Shown: piece after piece, positions 25,801 through 38,989 of the stretch
Numbering within the stretch: position 1 is the first letter of the stretch
How the letters are laid out: every line of letters begins with the position of its first letter
Source of the DNA: Sarcocystis neurona
Lineage: Eukaryota; Apicomplexa; Conoidasida; Eucoccidiorida; Sarcocystidae
Assembly (NCBI GenBank): GCA_000727475.1
Contig: KL647305.1
Span: 674,856 to 738,855, forward strand
Reading direction: 5' to 3'
DNA: 64,000 nt
Made by a program: the position numbers and the translations under genes
The notes under the pieces: model-generated
Seen by the model: the letters and a program-made list of their open reading frames with translations, nothing else
The model's database searches: none
What the model was told of the DNA's origin: nothing

Positions 25801-28268
25801 CTGCGGCTGCTTCTTCTTCGTATAGTCCTGCTGGTGCTTCCGTTTTCAACACACTGGTGCCCGCTGCGCTGCTGCTCACGGTGCAGCGCAGCCTTTCGCG
25901 CTTCACGCTGCTGCTTGGAGACTCAAGCCCGCTTCCCATGGCAGCTGTAACACCATCAGCCGCTGCCCCACCATCAACCGGTGTAGCAGCAGCAGCCGGA
26001 GCACTACCAGCAACAGTACTAGCAGCGAAAATAGCCTCAACAGCAGCAGCGTCTGCCGTAGCAGTCACGGAAGAGGGCGCAGCAACGGCCTCAGCAGCAA
26101 CAGCAACAGCAAGGGAAGATCACGCCGCATCACCTGGTTCGACACTAGGGCGCGGAGAAAGTAGAACAGTGCGTGGAGCGCGGGGTGTGCAGACGACGAA
26201 GAACGGGGAAGAAAATCAGAAAGAAAATCCGCCCGTAACAAAGGAAGAGAGGCGGAGAAGGTGTGAAGACGAGAGTGTTGAGGAAGATCGCGAGGAACCA
26301 CGTGCTCGTGATCATTTGAGCAGCACAGGAACCGGCGGAAGCGGCACGCAGGGCAGCAGTCCCTGCATCGGCAGCAGAGCTCTTCCTATGCGTAACAACA
26401 GCAGCAGCAGCAATCAAAACAGCAGTTTGGTCAGCGAGCGCACCAGCGACAACAGCGTCCATAAAAACAGGAATTCTGGTGCAATTAGCATGGACAGCAA
26501 CACGTGCGACAAGCCCGTCAGTGACAATGGTGGGAGCAGGAACAGCAGCAGGAGGATCGGCAGCACGGCCATGAGAGGTGGCAGCGGCGGCACCGCGCAC
26601 ACGGACAGGAGGTCCGGCGTTGACAACAGCATAAGCAACAGCATTCACAGTATCGACCAAGACACCTTGTTCAAAGTACAGAGTTATACTTGCCGCCTTC
26701 TATCGCTGCTGGCGCACGCAATGTGTTCTCAGTGGCCCCCCACTGTGAGCAGCTCCTCTTTGCTGCATGCACTTCACTCGCATGTTGATGCTTTGCTAGT
26801 GGCTGTGGCCGTCTACGCTACAGCAAAGAGAGGGGACGACAGAAGCGGGGACAGGGAGCGTGCGCTTTTGAATACGCACATAGCTGCAGATGGGGAAGGC
26901 GGACCTGCGGAGTTTCGGGCCGAGGACAATCGCAGCACTAGTGCGTTGGAACAGAAGGAAAAGATTGCTGAGCAGCAGCAGCAGCGAGTGTCGGGGCACG
27001 GACAGCATCCGGATGAGGAAGAGAAGCAGCAGCAGCTTCAGGACCAACAACAGGAACAGCTGCAACAACAGCATCAACGGCAAGAGCAGTCAAAGCAGGA
27101 GCACCAGCAACAGCAGCTGGAACAGCACCGTGTGCAGCCTTTCAGTGAGAGCGGCGGGGTCAGCCGCGGCAACTCTGAAGAGGGTTCATTAGGTGCAGAA
27201 GCTCTGGAAAGCCTGTTCACCTCTAAGTATGAGCCGAACACGTTCTGCCGTGGTACCGCGGTGGAAAGAGCGAGCGGGCGTGGAGAACAGCGCCTCCGAA
27301 GGCGAACGGTCGCGCAGGACGTTGACGACAGCAGCGAGATCGGTGTAAACGTCAGTAACCAGCAACGAGCAGTGGAATGCAGCAATGGTAGCACGAGTAA
27401 AAGCCTGGCAGACGAGGACTGGTGTAGCCCCTCGGTGACGCCGGGGAAGGGAAGAAGCAACAGCTCTGATCGAAGTTCAGACACAGCGAATCTCGACGCA
27501 GCAACCGTAGCGCTGGAATCCGTGGAGAGAAGCAAAACGTGTGCTGGTGCTGGATCCGCAGAGAAAGCAGAGGAGCGTGCACGCGCTACTTTACCGAGAG
27601 ATGACCTGCGGAAGCTGCGAGAGGAAGCTGCAGCCTGTCTTGCGATTCACTTGTACAGTGTGTCCTTCCTGCTGCGACACATCACGCTGCAGGCCCGCGG
27701 ATCTGCTGCAGCAGCGCCAGAAGGACGGCTGCAGCAGCGAGAGTCCGGCCAGTGCAACAGCAGCAGCGTCAGCAGCTTCCAAATCTTGTCCTCCTCCTCG
27801 TGTTCAGCGGCAGCGGCGGCGGAAGAAAGAGCATCCCAGAAAGCCGCAGGAAGAGCTGCAGCGGCCCCAGGGAGCACGGCGGGAGACGTGCGAGGAGTGG
27901 GAGCAGCAGCGGCAGCAGGTTCACAAACGCTGCAACAGCAACAGGAAGAAGAGGACGAGCAGCAGCAGCAGGGCGGAGGCGGCAGAGGCAGGTGCAGCAT
28001 GTTTGAAGAGCCACCCTCTGTGAGCGGCTGCTGCTCAGCAGACCAGGCGCTGGATTATGTGCTGCCGCCTGCTGTGGAGGTACTCTTGTCCTCCGTTTCA
28101 CGCGCGACTGAAGCTCTGCTGAATATCGACGACAGCGGATGGACATGCGACGACAAAACAGTCGAGAGGGCCAAAGATGTCTTTTACTTTGCTGCTCTCG
28201 AGTGTCTCGCTGCTCTGAGGGGCTTCTTGACGAACGGCGTTTGGCCAGCTACCGAAACGCAACCCCAG
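13873..28268 (+). CDS. Giant low-complexity protein with homopolymer tracts, probable helical-repeat segments
   Basis: Four proposed exons: 13873-18510, 20176-20234, 21634-22255 and 24153-28268. Phases agree at every junction (0, then 2, then 0). Exon 1 ends CCG|GTGCGT, exon 2 ends GA|GTAAGT and exon 4 ends CAG|GTAGCG. Poly-Ser, poly-Gln and poly-Ala tracts dominate. Islands of ordinary protein occur: FFPALPKPRALSSFFTDGR (near 17030), FIPSLGRWKPIALLS (near 17330), exon 2 with LSDLAALAEAFTAVG, and VERAKDVFYFAALECLAALR at the end of exon 4. The exon 2 motif resembles the DLAxLAxAFAxxG pattern of helical-repeat organelle RNA-binding proteins (FASTK/RAP type), but no RAP domain is seen, so that is a weak inference. 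The first kilobase is uncertain: competing frames (13710-14153; 14680-14830) and a CTG-rich pyrimidine block suggest hidden introns. ATG 13873 is simply the first in-frame ATG. The C-terminus is unresolved; a short exon near 28509 could end it. Confidence 0.5.
18058..18201 (+). repeat. 15-bp CAG/GAA repeat encoding Ala-Ala-Ala-Ala-Glu
   Basis: The unit GCAGCAGCAGCAGAA is repeated about five times almost perfectly within a longer GCA tract inside the giant gene. In the called frame it gives AAAAE pentads. The two other plus frames read Gln/Lys and Ser/Arg, and the minus strand reads Leu or Ala. All frames are open across the tract, so the repeat itself cannot decide the frame; the flanking non-repeat sequence does. 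Confidence 0.85.
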
Positions 28269-28290
28269 GTAGCGAGAGTGCCGAAAGACG

Positions 28291-28325
<35 letters not shown>

Positions 28326-28330
28326 GTCTG
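28268..28330. repeat. (TA)n/TATATG microsatellite at the exon 4 donor
   Basis: A run of TATATATATATATATGTATA type starts about 20 bases inside the intron after 28268. Similar blocks lie inside other introns or spacers at 1651-1672, 19738-19760, 20639-20660, 23810-23832, 30609-30633, 54318-54352 and 62579-62598. They mark non-coding sequence here. Confidence 0.8.
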
Positions 28331-29233
28331 TGGGGCAGGTGCCACGACGCGCGGTGAAGCAGTGTATAACGTAATTATCAAAATCTGCAAATAATGCGGG
28401 CATCAAAAGCACAAAGACACACGAATGGCCGCAACGGGTGCGCCCTATATCCTAGTCTTCTACGACACGCGGGTATATACATATATGTATACATCTGTGC
28501 AGATTGTCTTCAGGTCGGTGAAAGACCTTCTGTGCAGCTTTTCGAGTCCACTTCATCTATATCTCTAGGTTTGGTAGAGGTGTACGTGTATGTGCGTCGC
28601 GTTCGAAATGTGAGCGTTCGTGCCCACAAACCTGCATCTGCACGCCCAACACAACACCTATTTGTACACATATTTGTATGCGTGTGTACCTCTGCGTCCG
28701 CCTGCGTATCGTCTCGCACCGGTCCGCGGTGTGCCCACGGCTGCGGTGGCCTGCGAGAGCGTGCAGGCGACTATCGTAATAACTTCGCAACCGCTTTGTC
28801 GTCCTTGACTTCCTTTCTCTGATCTCGCCACCCGTCCTCTTGCCGACTGCAGGGGAGTACCACAGCGACTTCATCTGCTTTTCCCGCCTTCGGCCGGCTT
28901 CACGCTGGGTCCGTAGAGAGCGCCTGTGGTACTGCAGCTGAAATCTTCTGCGTCGTCAGCTGCATGTCCAGCTCCACTTCTTTGTGGAGCACAAGCGGAA
29001 CACAAGTGATACTTGCAGCAGCTCTTATGTGTTGCTTCGAAAAATAAAGTCATCTTCTGCCGATCCCTAAGTGCTGCAGACGCTTAGGAGTGTGGAATCT
29101 GCCTATTGTATACCTCTTGCAAACTGACAAGGCGTTTTCCTCCATACGCGCTTCAGCCTGTGGCTTTTTGCTTCCGACGTCAGGACCAGACTGTTTTACC
29201 TCTCTCTCTGTCTTGCTCCTTGTCTCTTCCCAG

Positions 29234-31728
29234 TTTGCACTGTCGATGTTATTCAAACTGTTTTTAAACTTTGAGGTCTTGCTTGCACGCGGAAACTACA
29301 CAGAACGAGCGTGTGTGGACGGATCCTCACAGGCACACGTCGAAAAGGAAGTGAGGCCCCGCACGAACCGACCACTCATATTTCTCTGGTAGTCATCGCC
29401 TTCTCGTATTTTGAGGGTGTTGTGGAGAAGCTCTTTGAATTATCCTGCACAGAAGGACGGGTTCTGTACAGGGAAACGAGAGAAAAATCTCTGTTCAGGT
29501 GTTTATACACAGTACTGCTGTAAAACACCAAGCAAACAACACCCCTCTGGTGAGATTTGTTGAACATATATCGAGACGCGTGCTTTGTTGAGTTCACCCC
29601 GCCGTGCTGGTGGTGTATCAGCTTTTTCGCTGAGTCGTCGTGTACTGCCATGTCCTGACGTAGCAGTCTGGTTGCACGAAGTGGGGTCGAATCCGTAGGC
29701 AGTGTCTGGTGTATGTACACCAGAGCTGCGCGCCACTTGTTTGGAGGAAGTGAATTTGGAAACTGTGAAACTGCCATGCAGGACGTACTGCAGCGCTTCT
29801 GCCCGTCGCATCTGGCTGCTTGGCTTCGCTGCTTGACACTGCTGCTTACCGGTTAGTGATTCTGTCCTTCAAGCATCCCAGAAAACGCAGGGAAGTTGAT
29901 CTCTCCTGACGGTTGCCCACGGGGCTGCCAGTTAGATGCTCCTTCCATACAGCAAAAAAAAAGGGCTCTATTACGTTGTCCAGCGGCAGCATGGCGGCAT
30001 CATCTGTGTGTGTGAATATTCGGGCGTTGTCCCCCACGTAGCTCAAGAGGCTTCACGTGGACATACCACATATTAGGCTCTTGCGAGGCGCATCTAGTTC
30101 TGATTTTGTCACCTTGCACGCGCTACCAGCACACTTACTTGACGCACACACACAGCCACCCACCGACGGTGTCTGTGTGCATCTGCAGTGACTTTCACGC
30201 GGCTGAACGCCTGTTGCAACTTACCCTTTGTGTGTGTGCACTTTACAGCACTGTAGTCGTACGTATATCGGTTGTTTGGGGTTGCGTGTAATGTGTTAAG
30301 GGCCTGCTGTCAAAAAAGCCCCAACATTCTTTTGTTGCAAATCCCGCTAACGTCGCTGTTATAGAGAGATGTTGTGCCCTCTCTCTCGATGTCTGCGTCT
30401 TGGAAAAGTTGAACGTCGTTTGCGTGTGTATAACTATACCTCAGCAGTGTGCTACTAAAGGTGACAGCTCTCTCATACACATCATTACTTACGCGAATAT
30501 CTAGACTGCTCGTGCACATCCTTGGGTCACATATGCGGCTAAGAGCACTCATACATCAACGTATCTGTATACTTGCATATTTGAGTAGATGCGTGCGTGC
30601 ACGAGTACGTATATATATATATATATATATATGTATAACTTCATAGGTGCATAGGTCCCAGAATGGCTATGTGGTATACGCTGGCACAAACAGCGACACA
30701 AGTGGGCGTTATGTATTGTGAAGTAGGTAAGTCGGAGAAGAGCTTCTACGGAAGGGCGTCTTACAAATGACCGGGAACAGCTTTTCATGCGTGGGCGGTA
30801 AAGGGGACTGAGAGCGCTCTGACGTGCTCCTGCTGCTGCAGCTGCTCACACGTGCGGCGCTGTCTGCTGCTGCCGTTTGGTGCTGCTGCTGCTGGTGCTC
30901 GTGCCGGTGATGCTTCTGTTGCTGCTGTGTGTGAAATCCGCAGGCACGACTCCGGCGGACCAAAGTAGCGGGCTCCTGGACAGCCGTTGCTTGCAGGTGA
31001 TCAGACTCTACAGTTTTGGTGGAAGCTATTTTGCATGCACAGATTCTATCTACCACCGACATGATCCAAGTAGTTTTTCTTCGCTAATAGCACAACTCTA
31101 TATTGAGAAGCCAGCGATTCTGGTAGGCACACGTAGGTATCTCAGCCGTACCTGTCTTGTGTAGCTGGGCTTCTGCAGGACGCTCCAGCACTGGCGCGAC
31201 TATTCTTTCACCTCGTGCGTACATACATATTTATATATATATACACGGTGTGGATAGGTGCGTTCTCTCCCTCTGGTATCTTTTCGTTTGCTCCTGAGTC
31301 CGCGTCGGCCGCCGTCCATATATCGCTTGCTTTCGTAGCCACCTGCGGAGCAGGGCTGCGTATTCTGGCCTGCATCCGACTTGTCTACCCCTCTCTCTGT
31401 TTCTGCCGGGTCCATAACGCTGCAGTACACTGTGGTGCCTGGCAACTCGAAGGTACGTGCGACACACTTGCATTCCGCGTGCATGCCTCCTGCCACTCCT
31501 TCTGACATATTTTGCCCTAGTGGATATATTTCTTCCTGACTTCTCTACATTCAGTAACACTGTGCGACACGTTCTCTCGCACGTGATACAGCCTATGTCT
31601 CTTGAGCTGAACGCGCTGCTGCTGCGGACGCAACTGCTGCACTCGTTACCAGCGACGCGTATCTCCTCGTTTTTGCGTATCTGCCACCGTTCTACATCAG
31701 CCGGTGGCGTGCTCCTCAGATATTCGTA
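29234..31728 (+). CDS. Plus-strand exon cluster, continuation of the giant gene or a separate gene
   Basis: Exon candidates with good splice sites: 29234-29312 (strong acceptor CTCTTCCCAG; MLFKLFLNFEVLLARGNYTE; a later donor at 29351 is possible), 29393-29498 (FEGVVEKLFELSCTEGRVLY), 29724-29851 (HLFGGSEFGNCETAMQDVLQ then LAAWLRCLTLLL), 30997-31122 (VIRLYSFGGSYFACTD; ends CTG|GTAGGC) and a segment from 31521 (DIFLPDFSTFSNTVRH), open to a TAG at 31727-31729. The first three chain with phases 0-1, 1-2 and 2-1. The first exon also accepts phase 0 from the exon ending at 28268, so this could be the giant gene continuing. Helix-rich Leu/Ala composition fits a repeat scaffold. No domain is recognised. 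At least one exon is missing between 29851 and 30997. Confidence 0.4.
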
Positions 31729-32932
31729 GCCAGTGCGTGAGTCACCTCCGCCTACATATGTGTTTCTGCGTTCCGGTACGCTGCGGGCCGTGTGTGTGCT
31801 GCCAACAAACCTCTGCATAAGTGTGGCGCGTCCCAGACACATCTGCGTTCTACATACGCTGCCACCATGTAGTGCGTTGTTACTGCTGGAGACACAGCTT
31901 AGGCTAGTCTCAGCAGACGAAGGTGGTTTTAAGTGACGCATGTAGATCGCGGACTGAGTATGCTAAGGCACACATATGGATCTGCTCCGGGGGATACTTA
32001 GAGGCGAGTGTAGCTATTTAAGTCATGCAGCACACCTATATCTTTAATACAACACATGTGTGAATGTGTACGTGTGGAGCTACGTCTTTGCTGAGCGCAC
32101 ATCTACATGGAAATGTCCACACGTGGACACGTATGTATCTGAGTGTATACGTGTATGTACATGTACCTGCGCATCCGTAGCTGTCTACACGTCCACACAA
32201 CTGCGTAAGCGTTGCGTGCTGGTTTACGTACGGCTGAACCCACATTGACGTCTATCCACCCACATTGACGAGGCTTGCTGTGTTGGCCGGCAGGTGGGTA
32301 CTACATCTCCGCCGTTTGCCGTGCCTGTGTCTGCCTTTCTACACAGACCTTTATGTAGCTGCACGGCTCCTGCTATCTTAGCATTTATCCGTCGGGGCAC
32401 TTTCACAGCTAGCTGCGCTTCTGCGGCTGACACTCCACATCAGTTCGATACAGCCGACTTACCTACACATCATTAGACACTACCCATTTCGCATTTGGTC
32501 CGGTGTGCATGTCTACGGCTGATCACACACCCCTTGCTAGGTGCGCTTGCACCCATCACTTGTGGCTGTCACGCGCAACAGGGGCCCTGCACATTCCTGA
32601 GTGCCTGGGGGTGTGTTGCCACTAGTATCGTCGTATAATTTCTCTCTCGTACTTGGCGTCGGGCGTTCCGTTTGAAGCGTGGCTTTGTGTGTTCTCCCGT
32701 GGTCGCGCTTCGCTACGTTTAGAACTGGCCACGCGGCAGGTGGAAAGGCATGTGGATGTAAACACGCAGTCCACACGCAGTCCTGCGGGTGTGAACACGC
32801 ACATACGTGTATATATATATAAACGGGCCCGAGTTGACTGCACGGAACATACAGGGGCCTGGGCATAAGGCTGGAGCCTCTCCTGTAGGCGTTGCTTAGG
32901 CAGCGCTAGCATCCCTCTGTCTTTGCCCGTAG

Positions 32933-35900
32933 GTCACATCTGGGTTGTGCTGGTGCTGAGTTAAGGCAGCGTCTCGTAAGAATGCGGTCCAAATGCTTCG
33001 GCGGTTACTGAGTGTGAAGCGCAAGTCCCGAAGAATCGGTGGTGCTGGACTTTCCGCCTGTTGCACGATGCGTCTGCTTGTCTTTGCAGTACCACGCGGC
33101 TTTGCGGGAAAGCGCTGCTTTCCTTTTTGTGATTGGTAAGAGCACAACTCACACAGGCATGTAGAATATGTATTTATGTAGACACATGTACATACAGGAT
33201 CTCTATTCGGACAGACATATATATATGTATGCGCTTCCAGCACACACCATATATTTTTATTGCACCTGAAGTGTAATTTACGGACGTGCACGCCTACACT
33301 CCCGTCATGGATATACAGTAGCTGGACGGGAGAAAAACTTCTGTCAGTCGGCTACAGAAGAGAGATGCACCGCTCTGCAGAGGCGGATTTTTGCAAGAGT
33401 GTAGCAGCCGGATGCAGGACTGAAAAAGTATCCTGCTGTACGCTTCTTTACCCACGAAAAACGTTATCCTCTCTGGCCGCAGCTATATTACCTCACGAAC
33501 TCTTGAATCTACCACAAATACAAGAGTACGCGACTCTACGTAGTTTCTGGTGTGCGGTCGTACTCGTGTGTGCATTTGTCTTCTCCGTGTCATATCAGCT
33601 TGTGCGCTTGTGCTTCTCTTCTGTGCCTCCGTGTGACGGCGCGTGTCTGTGTCTCGTGTCAAAAATACGGCTGTCTTTGTACCTGCTCGTCGGTATACAT
33701 GTAGCTTACCTCATCCTCGTGCTTCTCTACACGCTCACACCTGTACACGTATATATACAGTGGTATGGAACTTCTACATGCATAGAGCCGGGGCGGGTCT
33801 GGCTTGAGGACGCACGCCATATGACTGGCTTTCGCCAGCTGGCTTCGCCTCGTACGTAGTAGGAGCGGTGGACGCCGCGTCCCACTTGAGGACTTGTCCC
33901 CCACTCCTCTGTGGACGAGCTCACTTCTGCATGCCGTATAGTTAGAAATGTGGCGGAACACAGACGCAAAAGTAGTTGAGTACCCGTTCCGATTCTGGTG
34001 TGCGGTGTGCACTGTCTTCCGGCGAGCACAAATGTATGTTCGTACGTATTAACACGAACCCAGCGCAGGTTTGTGTTGGTTACCTTTTAAAAAATGACGT
34101 TCGTACCCTTTGTGGCCTGACCCATGTACACATACATACACACGTAGATTTAGGTACGTAGATAGATACGGATAAGTGCCTGCAGATGCGTGCGCGTCTG
34201 TCCACGCCCACACACCTCGTACGCGTGACTGCGGACATTTGGAGAGAAACAAAGATATACCTAGGAGTAATTGGACGCATAGGTGAGCGTAGCGTAATCG
34301 ACAAAATGTGGAACGTCGTTGTCCATTAGTTACGTCTCCCCCTCAACCGTGATTTATTTCGCTGCAGCCTTTGCAGCTTGCCGCCCTAATTCAATTTTAA
34401 GTTTTTACATGCGTGAGTAATTTATATGTATAAATATATGTATTTATGTCTTTTTTTTCTCTCTCTCTCTATATGTGTATATATATATGTATACGAATAC
34501 CTATTTGTTGAGGTGACCGCAGAAGAAGATCAGCAGTACGCACTGCGTTGTAGTGCGTGCACTCTGCACACAGGCATTTTATGTATATATGAATATCTGC
34601 ATAATTTTGAACTTCGTTACTTGCTGTTGTTCACACGTATACGTGTAGCATGTTTCAACAGTCCAGTATGTCGTTGAAGGAGTACGCAACGATTGAAAGA
34701 CTAAAAAGTAGTCATACTGTTATATTTGCGCACACAGGTAGGCAGCCTATTCTCCCGCACGCGAGACTGTTGTTGATCAGGCAGAAGATAGTCCACGTTT
34801 CAATTCCACTCCTGACAGAACGTCGTGGCCTGCAGCGCTTGGCGCCAGAAAAGCCGCAGGCGTCCTTGCAACTCGGTGCCTACCCAGTACATCTCTGTGC
34901 TTTTCCCAGTATAAGTACGCTCGTACGTGTATCTTACAACTACGCGAAGAAAAGTTTGGGACTGCTTAAGAGTATCCTCAGTGGGTGGAATTGCTGGAAG
35001 GTGCATTTTTGAACTGCACTGTTTGTTTCAGGCTCTTGCGCTAAAGAAAAGCTGCAACAATCGGCACAACTGGCTGCTGCAGGCGCTGTGGATTCAAAAG
35101 CGACACTCTGTCTTTTTGAAAGTTTGGCACGTTTGTTTCACCACCTTTCTACTTTACGTGTCCCCCAGGGGTCTACACCACTAGATAGGAAACAGCCGTC
35201 GAATTCGCTCTTCTTGAGGAAGAAGAAGGTCGACGGAGAGATTCTGAGTGTTCCGACACTTACTGGGAAAGCTGCCAGTTGTACGCATTCTAATGACGAA
35301 AATGTTGGTGGTACTACTCCTCGGGCCAAATCGTTAGGAGTTAGAAGCTGCAACGAGAAAATTTCAATAAATACTTCAGTTGCGGAGAATGTTGTCGTGC
35401 CAAATGTTGCAAGCGACGCTGCGAATAGTTTGAAGGAGATCGTAGATTTAATAACGACTGAACTCACCAGCTGGCTTCCCTACTCAGGAGACCAGGAGCA
35501 AGCCAGAGTGCAAAAAGCAGTACAATGTTTCAACGAAGCACGGAGGCGGTGGGAAGCATGGGAAATTGACAAGAAAGCTCAACTGTTTGAGCGACATTCC
35601 ACAAATATCCACCCGGAACATCGAACGGAAGGAGACGGCCTTTACACGCTTACGTATCCTTACTACGACAAAGGGAGATTGTTTGATGAAATGCGTCACC
35701 AACATTTCAGGGAACAAGAGCTAAGGCGAAGAAACAACTTCAACCCCTTTGTCTCGCAGGAATTTCGGCCCGGTACCCCCATAATGGAAGCTATCACGGA
35801 AGCGGTTTTATGGAGTGTTCCCTTGAAAAAAGTGCTCAGTGCTCTAAAACGAGCAAGAAAACAAAAAGGAAACCCGACCATGGCACGCGAAATTCCGCTC

Positions 35901-36932
35901 AGCAAGTTGTAAGGCTCACGTTGACACAGTCATCTTGGTGGTTTAGCTACTGGGAAACCACCCCTTATCGTTGTGGGCCTGATGCGCCAATGCAGATGTA
36001 CCCGCTCAAATGCGCGACTCAAAGCCATACACGCATATGTGTATATCTCTCTACACATATAAATACGCATACCTGTGTGCACCTGTGTGCATACCCCCAA
36101 CCTGTTTATGGACATATTTTTACCTAAGGAGACCATCATAGGTTCACACCAAATATCGTGTACACGATTTGAACACTACTACTAGTGCTTCCGCGGTCGA
36201 ATTCCGTCGTGGGAAGAGAAATCTTGTAAAGCGGAGTTGTGTAGTTGCGTCTTACAATTTTTGCAGGCGCAAACAACACACGGTGAACCTGTTTGCGAAA
36301 ATGGGGAAGCTTTTGTTTTTGTCTATGTCTGGAAGTGTTTTATGCGACCTCCATGTGTGTACGTACACGCGTATGCGTGTCTAAATGCGTGCATACGCGT
36401 AGGTCAAGATGTGTGTACATTTTCAGAATACCTCCTTTTTGTGTCACACGAATTCTGCAGTGAAGTCTCGAAATTCATCTCACAATATATATATATATAT
36501 ACATATTCACTTGTGTCCGCATGTACGCGTGATTTTATATATATATATACACACATATACGTATGTGTACGTATACGTGTATGTGCCCACGTGTTCACGT
36601 ATCTCTCTTGAACAGTGCATTTTCTAGTATTGCTGCTATATTTGTTCAAGAGATGTGGCCGCGATTCGTACACGCTGGCTGCAACGGATTCCTTTTCAAA
36701 TTCTACCTTCCACTACGACGTTGGCGGGCAACCTGCACGCACATCCCGACGTGTCCACGTTTCCGTTCTTCCTTTCTGCCATGAACTAGGCGACGCGCTC
36801 GCGGACACGTTCAGCGCTTTACAACAACCACGCGGTTCCAATGAAACATGCGTAAAATACTTGTCCTCAGAGCATTACCGGGCCTTGCGGGTGTGGTCGA
36901 GGCAGAAAGCTAGAGGACATGTACGCAAATAA
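32933..36932 (+). CDS. Multi-exon conserved-looking protein of unknown function
   Basis: Ten exons chain with matching phases: 32933-32975, 33090-33135, 33319-33342, 33408-33539, 34738-34914, 35032-35908, 35947-36040, 36142-36225, 36267-36356 and 36651-36932 (stop TAA). The main exon at 35032 has clearly protein-like sequence: SLARLFHHLSTL, then EIVDLITTELTSWLPYSGDQ, then RRRWEAWEIDKKAQLFERHS and LFDEMRHQHFREQELRRRNN. The tail has GDALADTFSALQQP. There are no homopolymer tracts, unlike its neighbour. Two uncertainties remain. The main exon could stop at TAA 35910-35912, because the proposed next intron is only 38 nt. Alternatively the gene could start at ATG 34650 (in frame with 34738). It may be the 3' end of the upstream exon cluster. 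Family not recognised. Confidence 0.5.
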
Positions 36933-38989
36933 TGTAAGTGTATATGTAGATCTATGAATATATTGTGTCCGAACTTTCTACCATTTCTGCTGCGCTCGAC
37001 GTCGGCGCAGTGCATTTCTGAACCCACACGATAGAGCGGGTACATGGTGTGTAAGCGAGCTCCCTGCTTTCGTTGATAGTCTTCGTGGAAATCGATTCCG
37101 CTTGGATGTCGGCCCTTACTAAAGAAAATTTTGGAAAAAAAAACACTTTCGTGCCTCTCATACGCGACGGATAGGGACGCCGTTGGTCTGTAGCTGTCGC
37201 GGAATCGTTGCGAAAAGAGTTAAGAGACGCTTACAGAAAACACATACGCACACATGCACGTGTTTGCTGACGTCCTTACACTGGTTGATAATACACATAC
37301 ACGCGCACACAGGCACGCGCACAAGAAAAGCGTCACTTTTTCTCCTCGCCGAGTCTCGAGCGCTCGCTTGCTATGTCTAGGTAGGTAGTGCCGGCAGATA
37401 CAAAGACAAATACGTATGTCGCAAAAGCTTTCAGAACTCTTTTGTATGCCTGAAAGTATAGAGGCAGACTGCAGTATCTGCGTAGGGGGCACGGCACAGT
37501 GCACGTACACCACCCATACTACCTGATGTTGGCACTGGAATCGACGGCAGCTCCCACTGAGCAACTGCACAAGCTTCTCAGGCTACACGAGTAAGTACTA
37601 ACTGATTCTGTGACACTTGTGGTCCGTTGTTGCGGCTGATGTAGATTCTTTCACTTGCTTTCTAGTGGGGAGGCTCGAACTGTGGATACCAGGGTAACCA
37701 ATATCGTTGTTATCTTTTTTTCTCTCTTTCACCTCGTCGTCTTCCATGTGAAACGCGCTGGAGGGATGCCTCTACTGGGAGACTGATTTTGCATCGCCGT
37801 CTACAGCACAGGCTCTGATGCCAACGTCAAGTCGAAGGGTCCCGTAAAAAACTTCATAAACTCTGCACCAGTCCACAAGTTCAGAATTACGACGTTAGCC
37901 AATCTATTCTGGTTCCTCTGTGCAGTCCGGCTGTGCGGCTGGAGGCACGGATGTCCTGTATATCGTCATGTGTTTTCCTACTCGATGGCACTTGATATTA
38001 CCCTGTTAGCACCACAACCGCCTTCCCGTGCGTAATTATGATTTATGGTTCTTTTTTTATTGTTCTTCTCACATTCTCCTTGCCTTGACGAGAAGCCACT
38101 CTATTAGTACTACCGCTGTTCAAGTACGCAGAAGATAGTCGACAGTCCCTATGCTTGTTCAGATTCTGTGCGCAATTATTATGTTACACTGAGACAGAAA
38201 GGCAGGATTCCATCACTGCTGTCGATTTAAATCTTCACTCGTAACAAAAAAACACTGGATAACGAGTCTCCCGACCACGCTGCGAGATGCCAAGAGCCAC
38301 CATACGTCACGTCCTTGGAGTTAATGTATTTGCTTTTCTACTCACAAGATACGAGTGGAGAACTGACGTCACTTCGAAAAACACGTTCCTGAATCTCCTA
38401 CCCATCATATCTTTTCGCGTAGAAGCACTGTATTCTCTAGTCAGACACTAGTAAAGAACTGGGGCCCCTGCATGAACCTTTCAGTGTGCGCGAAGGTGCA
38501 CACCTAGCTCACGCGATATAATTCTTTCTCACATGCTTGAGACGCCCCGAGGACGTCACAGTAAGAGCTCGACAGTGTTTCTCAGTAAAGAAGTCAAGAC
38601 TAGTGAAAAAAATATCTGTTAACTATCCACGTCGACTCTATACTGAGTGCGCATATATGTATATATGTATATATATATATATATCTACACGTGTCGACGC
38701 TGGTGCTGGTTTAGTGTGCTTCACAACGGCAGAGTGCACGTATATATGTAATGTGTGCGCGGTCCGAAAAAAGATGTTGTACGTGTGTAATGGAAGAGTT
38801 GATCTGTCACCTTCTACGTACGGATGTACACATGCAGGTGTGCGTGCGTACACTGGAGTAAACAATGCCGTGTGTGTAGAGCTGCAGACGCTTTTACAAT
38901 TCTGTGTTGAATGCACCACTTCGCACCCGCAAGCACGTTTTCAGTTTTCCTGCCTCATCTTTCTTCACCATCAAGCTAGTTACAAAGTT
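36933..38989. other. Convergent 3' spacer, nothing recognised
   Basis: About 2 kb between the end of a plus-strand gene and the stop codon of the minus-strand gene. It has no ORF of note, no CAG tracts and only short TA repeats (for example near 38665). It is expected to hold both polyadenylation regions, but no signal can be assigned. Confidence 0.5.

Noticed and set aside
33319..33506. A frame that continues in protein-like sequence on both sides of an in-frame TAG at 33402
   Set aside because: This could suggest stop readthrough, but an intron 33343-33407 with proper borders removes the TAG and keeps phase with the exons before and after.
37650..37720. A tRNA-like T-arm string (GGCTCGAACT) and similar strings near 11020 and 57380
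   Set aside because: No matching acceptor stem, D-arm or anticodon arm could be found within tRNA distance on either strand.
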